This document shows, in pieces, positions 57,823 through 64,000 of a stretch of 64,000 nt of DNA. How positions within the stretch are numbered: position 1 is the stretch's first letter; each line of letters opens with the position of its first letter. The DNA comes from Streptomyces rugosispiralis (GTDB taxonomy: Bacteria; Actinomycetota; Actinomycetes; Streptomycetales; Streptomycetaceae). Location of the stretch: the NCBI RefSeq assembly GCF_024505145.1, contig NZ_JANIAA010000031.1:60386-124385 (forward strand), written 5' to 3'. Both the position numbers and the translations under genes were made by a program. Below the pieces are notes generated by a model. It saw only the letters and a list, made by a program, of their open reading frames with translations. It had not been told where the DNA came from and did no database searches.

Positions 57823-60003
57823 CTACTCCTCGGTAGCTGTGGTCGCCCCCGCCTCCAACGAGTCCTCCCTCGAGCGCTGCGACGGCACCTTCAGGGAGGC
57901 AGCCCAGCGGCGGTACCGCTCCTCATCCAGGTAGAACCAGTCGCGGAGGGCCCGCATCAGCGCCTTGTGGGACATTTCCTCTGCGAGCGGCTCCAGCTTA
58001 GTCTGGGGGGTACCGGGGCGACTGGTCTTCAAAGCACCGAGGTTCTGACGAATCAGCAACTGCAAATAGAAGGCGCGCGCCGCGTGCAAGGTCTCGGAGA
58101 AGTCGTGTCGATCCGGGAACCACGGGCTGACGTGCTCCCAGGCCGCTGGCGTGTCCAGAGCCTGCATCCAGAAGTAGCGGAAGTAGACCGCTTGGGGCGT
58201 GTCCATGTTGCTGATCTGGTTGAGCGGGTTGGTGATGTCGCTCTTGCTGTTGCTGAAGGCCACCTTACGGTCCCGGCCCTTGCCGTGCTCCTGGGTGAAG
58301 TATGCGTTCCAACCGTCGACGAGGGCTGAGGCGAAGGCGGGTAGCTCGCTGAGGTCCACTGATCCCTGCTGCTTGCGCAGCTCCCAGAGTGTGCCCAGGG
58401 TCAGCATCTGCCCGATCTGGCAGGCCTGGGTGTTGAAGACGGCGAACGCCGCCTTGGAGCGCTTAATGTTGTTCGACGTGGCCGAGTCGAGGTACTCCTT
58501 CGCCCGGAGCTGTTCGAAGTCCTGCTCTCGCTTGTCCAGGGACTCCCAAGCGACGATGACGTCCGACTTGCTGGGCTTGCCACCGTCCGCCTTCTTCTCG
58601 ATGAAGTCGTCGTGACTGGCCCGCAGGGTCCAGAAGACGCCGACACCGCTGAAGAGCGCGTCGTAGGCGAGGGTCAGGCTGCTGTCGTCGCGGTGCCAGG
58701 ATTCCTTCAGACCCGTCAGGGCCCTCGCGTGCGCTGCGTAGGGGGTTGTGGTCGACAACAGTGTCAGGATGGCGCGTCCCCACGTGGCTGCGAAGCGATC
58801 GGTGATGGTATCGACTTGCCCCAGAGGGAAGCTGCCGTTGCCGAGCTCATCGCGCTGGTACGGGAAGCCGCCGTCATCGATCACCTCATCGAAGAGCGTC
58901 GCGACCTCAAGCTGAGAGCGCAGGAAGCCGTCCTGCTCGCGAACGTTGGGTCGCCCCGGCCCCGGTTTGGAGGTGACGTTCTGCAACTGCCGCGCCGGAC
59001 CGAAGAGGAGGCGCTCGACGATCGCCTTCAGCACGGTAATGCTTGTCAGAACCGACCAGCGGGCCGGTCGGCTGGCATTGACCTGCGGGTTGTCGTACTC
59101 GACCGCGTACAGCGGCAGGAGTTCGCCGCGGTCGCCACCGCGCAGCTCGCTGAGGAGGCGCCGAGTGAGGATGTTCTTGAGCTCGGCGTCGGAGAGCAGG
59201 ATGATGCGCGCCTCCGAAGGCGGTCGAGCCTCCTTGTTGACGTCAACGAAGAGTTTGCGGGCCGCCTCGTGCGGTTTGGCATGCTCGCCTGTCTGCTCTG
59301 GGAACCAGCACACTGTCACCGGCACCTCGACTCTGCTCAGGTCGACGACGCCGCCCCGCTCGTCCAGCAGCTGTTGGACCTGGTGCTCGTAGAAAGAGCG
59401 GTACTTGGCACCGCTGGAACCCTGCCAGCTCTTGGTCATGGTGCGCTCGACCGCGAGGAGTGCCATCGCGCGGTGCTGGCCGTCGAGGACCACGAGCTGG
59501 GCCTCGGCGCTGTTCCACCACAACTTCCCGATGCTGCCGGGGTGGAGCTGGCCGCCCGGCGCCAGGCGCTGTACCTGGAACGAATCCCCGGCGCGTTGCT
59601 GCAGCCACTCCGCTCCATCATCCGGGACGAGGACGGGTTCGGCTTCGAGGGGAGCGAAGCGGGAGGGGCGTTTGCTGCGGAAGGGCAGCAGGACCGCCAC
59701 CACGGGTGGGAAGAAGGCCGGCCCGTTCGCCTGCTCGTTCATGAGATAGGGGATCAGTTGGACCGCGACACGGTGATCGTCCAGGTCCCGCTGCAGCAAC
59801 TGGTTGAAGTCGAGGTCCCCGGCCTCCATCACTTCGCGGACCGGAGCGAGGCTCTTGGTGAGGCGGCGCTCGGGGTCGTTGGCGTCTTCACCGAGCCGCG
59901 CCTTGGTCATGATGTAGTCGACGCGTCCCGCGGGCGTCGTGAAGCTGCCCCACGTGCCCTGCACATGGTCCAGGAACCTCGGTTGCGATCCCATTCCGTA
60001 CAT
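57823..60003 (-). CDS. large DGQHR-domain protein (DndB-like) of the restriction operon
   Basis: 726 residues from ATG 60003; an alternative ATG is at 59994. The signature LVVLDGQHRAMALLAVERTM (DGQHR about 174-178) is shared with DndB, but the protein is nearly twice DndB's length. KLFVDVNKEARPPSEARIILLSD in the middle also follows the DndB layout (F.D.N..A..). The C-terminal 350 residues have no match I know. DndB represses dnd; this protein may sense modified DNA or regulate the restriction set. The 136-nt gap upstream contains a short in-frame GTGA-overlapping frame (see rejected items). Confidence 0.82.
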   Translation of the reverse strand: MYGMGSQPRFLDHVQGTWGSFTTPAGRVDYIMTKARLGEDANDPERRLTKSLAPVREVMEAGDLDFNQLLQRDLDDHRVAVQLIPYLMNEQANGPAFFPPVVAVLLPFRSKRPSRFAPLEAEPVLVPDDGAEWLQQRAGDSFQVQRLAPGGQLHPGSIGKLWWNSAEAQLVVLDGQHRAMALLAVERTMTKSWQGSSGAKYRSFYEHQVQQLLDERGGVVDLSRVEVPVTVCWFPEQTGEHAKPHEAARKLFVDVNKEARPPSEARIILLSDAELKNILTRRLLSELRGGDRGELLPLYAVEYDNPQVNASRPARWSVLTSITVLKAIVERLLFGPARQLQNVTSKPGPGRPNVREQDGFLRSQLEVATLFDEVIDDGGFPYQRDELGNGSFPLGQVDTITDRFAATWGRAILTLLSTTTPYAAHARALTGLKESWHRDDSSLTLAYDALFSGVGVFWTLRASHDDFIEKKADGGKPSKSDVIVAWESLDKREQDFEQLRAKEYLDSATSNNIKRSKAAFAVFNTQACQIGQMLTLGTLWELRKQQGSVDLSELPAFASALVDGWNAYFTQEHGKGRDRKVAFSNSKSDITNPLNQISNMDTPQAVYFRYFWMQALDTPAAWEHVSPWFPDRHDFSETLHAARAFYLQLLIRQNLGALKTSRPGTPQTKLEPLAEEMSHKALMRALRDWFYLDEERYRRWAASLKVPSQRSREDSLEAGATTATEE

Positions 60004-60139
60004 AGACTTACTACTTCCCCCTCCGCATATGGTGCGCATGGCGCGTGCAGGTCGTCGAGTTGACCATACGAATCCCCTTCGATGGCCACCTTTGCCTGAA
60101 TTGGGACATACCTGTGCCCGTGTCGGTAACCGACCTCCC

Positions 60140-61897
60140 TCACTCCTTGAAGCGTTCCTTGAGGTATGCGTCCGTGAAGATGCCCCAGTAGCTGCGCAGG
60201 CCATCGAACTGGTCGGTGTCAGAGTGCATGCCTTCTGCACGGGCGAAGGCCATGATCAGCAGATCGATGGCGTCCCTGGCCCGACCGGCGAGGTCGATCA
60301 CGTCCTCAGGGGCCATGCCCTCAGCCCCCTCGTCCGCAACCTTCTTGATCGGCGCATAGACCTCCCGGAAGAAGGCATGCCGCTTGTTGAGCTTGACGAG
60401 CGATTTTCCGTTGAGGTGGTTGATGTCGAGCAGCTCCTTGCCAGGCCAAGAGAAACCCAACAAAGAGACGGGCTTCGTCTCGATGAGCTCGCGGATCTGG
60501 GCTACGCGAGCCGCGTAGCCGTCCTCCTCGGGATCGAGGTCCAGGTCGTCGATCGTTTGCCTGGTCACCTCTTCTTGTTCCTCTGAGGTGACCGTCCGCC
60601 CGGCCTGCCCCTTGGGGAGCTGTGCCTCGGCCGCCTCGGCGATACTCATACTCCCGGCGTGCTCACCTTGTTCGACACGGCGCTTGATGTCCTGGTACTG
60701 CCAGTACGCTCGGATGTCGCGCCGTGCCTGGCGTACTGGCCGCTCCAGCCACTTGCGCAGTTCCTCACGGAGTTTGCTCACAGGCTCAGCACCACGCTTC
60801 ACGTGCCGGACCTGGAAGTACTCATCCAGTTCGGCTGGGAAGCTCACCTCGATGCCGACGTAGCGGTTCACCTTGTCAGTGCGTCCCCCCTCGATGAGTT
60901 TGGGGACGATGTCGTAGTAGATCTCCCGCCCGTTCCGCAAGATGCTGACCTTGCCGGCGTTCTCGTTGTTGATCTGAAACTCGCGGATGTCCTGGCCCAC
61001 GGAGTCGTAGTTGCCGCCAGCGCCGGAGAAGGGGCGGAATTCTTCGGGGACCACGGTGACGGTGACGTGCACCTTCTCGCCGTCCACCAAGAGGTCGGCT
61101 TCCTCGATGATCGTCCCGCGGGGGTCCTTCGGCCTGTACTTGTCGATGATCCGTGGGTTGTCCATCAGGAACAGCGGATCGTGCAGGGTGACCTTCTTGC
61201 CTTGGATCTCGATGGTCCGACCTGTGTCCAAGTACTTGCGGTAGGCGCGCGCGATGAACTTCCGCAGGTCCTGGATCTTCTCCGGGAGCGCGGTTCCGTA
61301 GCGCCCCCCGCCAGCGAGGCGGTCGATCTTCCCAAAGACGACGACGGTTCCGGATGTGAAATCGTTGCCCTTACCGTTACGGTCCCTGCTTGTTGTGTCC
61401 TTCATCAGCGGCGCAGCGGCTGCGGGCCACGTCTCGACCGTGGAAGTCGACGTGAAGCGCTGCTTGCCCTCACGGATCTCCTGGAGGTCGAAGTAGCTGT
61501 GGTAGATCTGTGGGTCACCGGCGCGCTTGGTGTAGATGTCGATGCGCTCGCCGAGGCTGAGACCTGCAAGTTTGAGACCCACCCCGAAACGACCGAGACC
61601 CTTGCGCTGGCCGTAACGGGTGCTGTACCCCATGGACAGCACGTGGTGGAGTATCGCGGGGTCGATACCCGTCCCGTTGTCGGCGAAGATGAGCTGCTCG
61701 ATCGACTTCCTGTCAGGCGAGTAGACGGGCTCCAGGCGCAAGATCGTCGCGTCCGCCTCGATGGAGTTGTCGAGAGGCTCGCCAGCGGCAGCGGTGAGAT
61801 CGAAGCCGGCGTCTCGCATGGACTCGAGTGCGGTGTCGACCTGGATGAGGTCACCACGGAACTCATCAGGTGACAGGAAGAGGGGGTGTGTCGTCAC
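60140..61897 (-). CDS. GHKL/MORC-like ATPase of the Dnd-associated operon
   Basis: 585 residues from GTG 61897 (GAGGAG upstream); the frame is open to 62008 but without a better site. The Bergerat ATP fold is clear: EPLDNSIEA (N box, about 40-48), DNGTGID (73-79), GLGRFGVGLK (100-109) and SGTVVVFGKIDRL. As in MORC and Hsp90-type proteins, ATP would drive dimer closing, perhaps as a DNA clamp. The C-terminus (LLDINHLNGKSLVKLNKRHAFFREVYAPIK) is conserved in proteins from Dnd loci. Found with a helicase and SMC-like ATPase in one operon. Confidence 0.85.
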   Translation of the reverse strand: MTTHPLFLSPDEFRGDLIQVDTALESMRDAGFDLTAAAGEPLDNSIEADATILRLEPVYSPDRKSIEQLIFADNGTGIDPAILHHVLSMGYSTRYGQRKGLGRFGVGLKLAGLSLGERIDIYTKRAGDPQIYHSYFDLQEIREGKQRFTSTSTVETWPAAAAPLMKDTTSRDRNGKGNDFTSGTVVVFGKIDRLAGGGRYGTALPEKIQDLRKFIARAYRKYLDTGRTIEIQGKKVTLHDPLFLMDNPRIIDKYRPKDPRGTIIEEADLLVDGEKVHVTVTVVPEEFRPFSGAGGNYDSVGQDIREFQINNENAGKVSILRNGREIYYDIVPKLIEGGRTDKVNRYVGIEVSFPAELDEYFQVRHVKRGAEPVSKLREELRKWLERPVRQARRDIRAYWQYQDIKRRVEQGEHAGSMSIAEAAEAQLPKGQAGRTVTSEEQEEVTRQTIDDLDLDPEEDGYAARVAQIRELIETKPVSLLGFSWPGKELLDINHLNGKSLVKLNKRHAFFREVYAPIKKVADEGAEGMAPEDVIDLAGRARDAIDLLIMAFARAEGMHSDTDQFDGLRSYWGIFTDAYLKERFKE

Positions 61898-62024
61898 TTC
61901 GACTCCTCGGACTGTTGGAGGTGGAGTGGGGCAGGCCACTGGCTGTGGAGCGTTGGCCTGGCCCAGAGTTCGAGTGGGTGCGTGTTGCTGCGGCTCTGGG
62001 TCAGGCACTGCTAACCGATGCCCC

Positions 62025-62492
62025 TCAAGCGGCAGGGTCCACTACGGCCCAAAGCTGTCGGGCCTGCCGTCGGCAGCGACTGATGCGCTCCCGCATCCTG
62101 GCCACCGGAACGTCTTCCTGCTCGGCGAGCGTCACTGCGTCCCGCCCTCGGACGAGTTGCGTCAGCAGTGTCCGGTCCGTGTCCTTGAGACCAGGCTCCG
62201 CGCTGACCCAGGCGCACATCTCGATCTCGTCGTAGGCGGTCTCGATGCAGCCGGGTTCCTGACCTCCAATCGGCAGCTCGGCGTGCGGAGCGATCGCCTT
62301 CCGGCGTTCGATCGTCTCGTAGGCATGACCGAGGGCGGAGCGGATTAGGAAAGGCGTCGGCTGGTCGACTTGAGGCTTGCGGATCAGCTCGTCCAGGGCG
62401 CGTTCGATTCGTTCCAGTCCGTAGGCGTCACTGGTGCGCAGGGCTTGAGATTGAAGCTGTTGGACAGCAGTGACGACGGCGTCACTCATCAT
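62025..62492 (-). CDS. 155-aa sigma-region-4-like protein, first gene of the Dnd-associated operon
   Basis: Starts at ATG 62492 with GGAG upstream. The C-terminal part LLTQLVRGRDAVTLAEQEDVPVARMRERISRCRRQARQLW has the spacing of a sigma region 4 HTH, and the N-terminal half is helical (YGLERIERALDELIRKPQVDQP). It may be a transcription factor for the operon or a small structural part. It is followed after 127 nt by the GHKL gene on the same strand. Family not recognised with certainty. Confidence 0.65.
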   Translation of the reverse strand: MMSDAVVTAVQQLQSQALRTSDAYGLERIERALDELIRKPQVDQPTPFLIRSALGHAYETIERRKAIAPHAELPIGGQEPGCIETAYDEIEMCAWVSAEPGLKDTDRTLLTQLVRGRDAVTLAEQEDVPVARMRERISRCRRQARQLWAVVDPAA

Positions 62493-63053
62493 GGGTGTGC
62501 ACTCCGGTGTCTGTTTGCGGGCCCCAAGCGGTTCGGTGGCTCGCGAGCGAGGAGGGCGGTGCTATGTAGTTGTCGTGCCGAGTGTAGAGCCCGGTGCTGA
62601 CAACTGGTCTGGGTTGTCTGGGTGCTGCTGAGTTGGTCTTACTAATCAAGGTCGGGTGAGCTGCCTGATTCTTGCGCGTGGCTGGGTACTTTTCAAAGTA
62701 ACTTCTTGGCCCCACACGCGTGCTGATGGGCAATCTGGGCTCGTCTTGGCAGGTACAGCGCCTTGGACATGACCAATCTGCTGTCATCGTCGTACTGATG
62801 TTCCGTCATCCCAAGTCGGGTCGGCATGTGCTGCTGGTGCAGGGTCGCCGGAGGTCGTCGCATCAGTCCTCAGGTTGCATGAAGGACGGTTGCTGAGGTC
62901 GTCGCAGGGCGGCAATGGCCTTGGCCCGGTGATCTCCCTCTGACCGTTTCGCTCCCGTGTCGATGGCTGCTCGTTGCTCCGGGAATCTGTGCCGGTCAGG
63001 TGCCTGTCTACTGCACGTGCTCAGTTCATCCACCTGTCGAGGAGTGGTTTCAC
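62493..63053. other. 561-nt intergenic region with the presumed operon promoter
   Basis: No convincing gene in either direction. It must hold the promoter of the minus-strand Dnd-associated operon; I see no GTACGT-N10-ACGTAC site here, so DndB control is not evident. An ATGTAGTTG / CAACTACAT-like word is at about 62562-62572. Its GC content is lower than in the core region, by eye. Confidence 0.5.
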
Positions 63054-64000
63054 GTGGCTCGGTCGGATTTACGTGCTTTGTTCCGCTCTGATGATCGCGA
63101 GCTGAAGGCGGTCGACTTCTTCGCCGACCGGCGCGATGAGTGGGACACGGTGGCCGCGAGTCTCATACGGCACACGCAGTGGGTGCAGGAGCCCGGGTTC
63201 GATGTAGAGGACCTGGAGGCTCCTCGGCGCAACGTAGTCGTCTTCTACGGTGGGTGGCACCGGCAAGTCCGCACTGTCGCGTGCCCTGGCCGAGCACCTG
63301 GTGGACAGCGAGCGTCACGAGAGTGACTGGTCTCCGCTCGACCCGCAGGTGGGACGGGTGGTGCCGGTTAGGGTGGACCTGTCCCGGGTTCGGGCGGTGA
63401 CTTCGAGTCCTTGGCGCTGGCTCTGGTCCGGGAAGCGGTTCGGGAGGCCGACTCCACCAGCGAAGACCGCTGGAGCGAGGCGGACTGGCGTAGAGCAGCG
63501 CAGCGGACGTTCGACGCCCTGGGGCGTGAGACGTCCGGAGACCGCCTTCACCTGGTTGCTGCTTTGCGGCAGGGCATGAGGCTGGCCCGTGATTACGAGC
63601 TGGACCTCGACTGGCTGGCAGATGCGGCGTTCCGCTACGTTGGCGACTTCGTCTGGGAGCCCATCGAGCTTCCCGCCCTTCCGCCTGCCGAGGCTGACGG
63701 AAATGTGATTGCCAGTGCTGCGGAGGCGCTGGTTGCCGCACTGTCCGCGATCGCACAGCGCCAGCGCAGGCACCGCGGCTGGACCGCCGAGCAGCTCCAC
63801 ACCGTTCTGGCATCGGACCGTTTGCCCGAGCGGTTGCTGGAGTTGCCGCGATACTTCCCCGCGGAGTGCGATCGGGACCTTGGGAACTTCGAAAGCTCCC
63901 TGGAGGGCATGCGGCAGGTTGTCGATGCTGGGGGCGGCTGGCTCCCACGGCTGCGCGGGGCCTCGTGCATCTGGCCCGTCGGGTGGGGCGGTTCCCGCAG
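63054..64000 (+). pseudogene. P-loop (STAND-like) ATPase gene broken by frameshifts, runs off the window
   Basis: GTG 63054 with GAGGAG upstream opens VARSDLRALFRSDDRELKAVDFFADRRDEWDTVAASLI... up to NVVVFYGG, where the frame is lost (about 63245-63250). The next frame carries GGTGKSALSRALAEHLVDSE (Walker A), up to VDLSR near 63385. Frame 1 then resumes with GGDFESLALALVREAVREAD... to at least 63955, where a third shift seems likely (GLVHLARRVG in another frame). The order of segments is collinear, so it is one ATPase. The breaks are at G-rich runs, so sequencing error cannot be ruled out. Confidence 0.7.

Noticed and set aside
59907..60143. 78-aa minus frame with a GTGA overlap to the GHKL gene
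   Set aside because: It starts well (GTG 60143) but overlaps the DGQHR gene start in another frame for 97 nt, and its last third has shadow-like Arg/Ala composition. It might be an N-terminal part of the DGQHR protein separated by a frameshift, but I cannot show that.
51209..62492. Classical DndFGH restriction genes
   Set aside because: No product resembles DndF, DndG or the large DndH helicase; the helicase here is a PLD-SF2 fusion of 714 aa.
62482..62787. 101-aa minus frame upstream of the operon
   Set aside because: No ribosome site, unusual composition and it covers the likely promoter region.

Overview
The window is high-GC actinobacterial DNA and almost certainly comes from a Streptomyces chromosome. 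The evidence is desferrioxamine genes (desE, desF, start of desA), an HrdD-type sigma factor with a SigR-type promoter, a fructose PTS operon, leaderless-style GTG/TTG starts, and a galU-moeA-moaC-mogA-rimJ-sepX cluster. No species is assigned.

Layout. (1) 1-3055: siderophore genes desE-desF-desA on the minus strand, with an iron box upstream of desE. (2) 3190-5421: a translationally coupled Rieske oxygenase / 68-aa protein / ferredoxin-reductase operon of the vanillate O-demethylase type. (3) 5548-12330: two small membrane proteins, two TetR regulators with palindromic operators, a secreted M6 metalloprotease, a DHA2 drug exporter, and a MarR regulator divergent from a DODA-type extradiol dioxygenase. 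(4) 12469-17072: questin-oxidase-like protein, small membrane protein, hrdD, an SDR. (5) 17073-20945: fruR-fruK-fruA. (6) 20953-28579: FAD oxidoreductase, P1-family peptidase, a truncated acyl-CoA-ligase-like gene, mscL, a SAF-domain protein, mtnP, an FmdB-like zinc ribbon behind a CIRCE-like element, and a K+/H+ antiporter. (7) 28832-37756: penicillin acylase, 5-formyl-THF cyclo-ligase and galU-moeA-moaC-mogA-rimJ-sepX. (8) 37832-37905: tRNA-Ala(CGC), which marks the boundary between core and accessory DNA.

Beyond the tRNA the sequence is an island with lower GC by eye. It opens with a tyrosine-recombinase-like gene coupled to a DDE-transposase-like gene and a divergent XRE regulator, then a coiled-coil/winged-helix protein and a degenerate Nudix protein. 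From 43187 to 62492 there is a complete DNA phosphorothioation (Dnd) locus. dndA is divergent from dndBCDE, and each side has a perfect 9-bp inverted repeat spaced by exactly 10 bp (probable DndB operators). A Dnd-associated methyltransferase lies beside dndA. Convergent to dndBCDE is an eight-gene minus-strand operon: sigma-like small protein, GHKL/MORC-like ATPase, a second DGQHR protein, a 524-aa protein of unknown function, a PLD-nuclease/SF2-helicase, a 68-aa protein, a second DndD/Rad50-like ATPase and Dnd-associated protein 4. It most likely forms the restriction half of the system. It is not the classical DndFGH set. The window ends in a P-loop ATPase gene broken by frameshifts.

The core half carries at least eight short intergenic minisatellites (9, 12, 16, 19, 22, 24 and 25 nt units, and a 21-nt one inside a gene). 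I saw none in the island.
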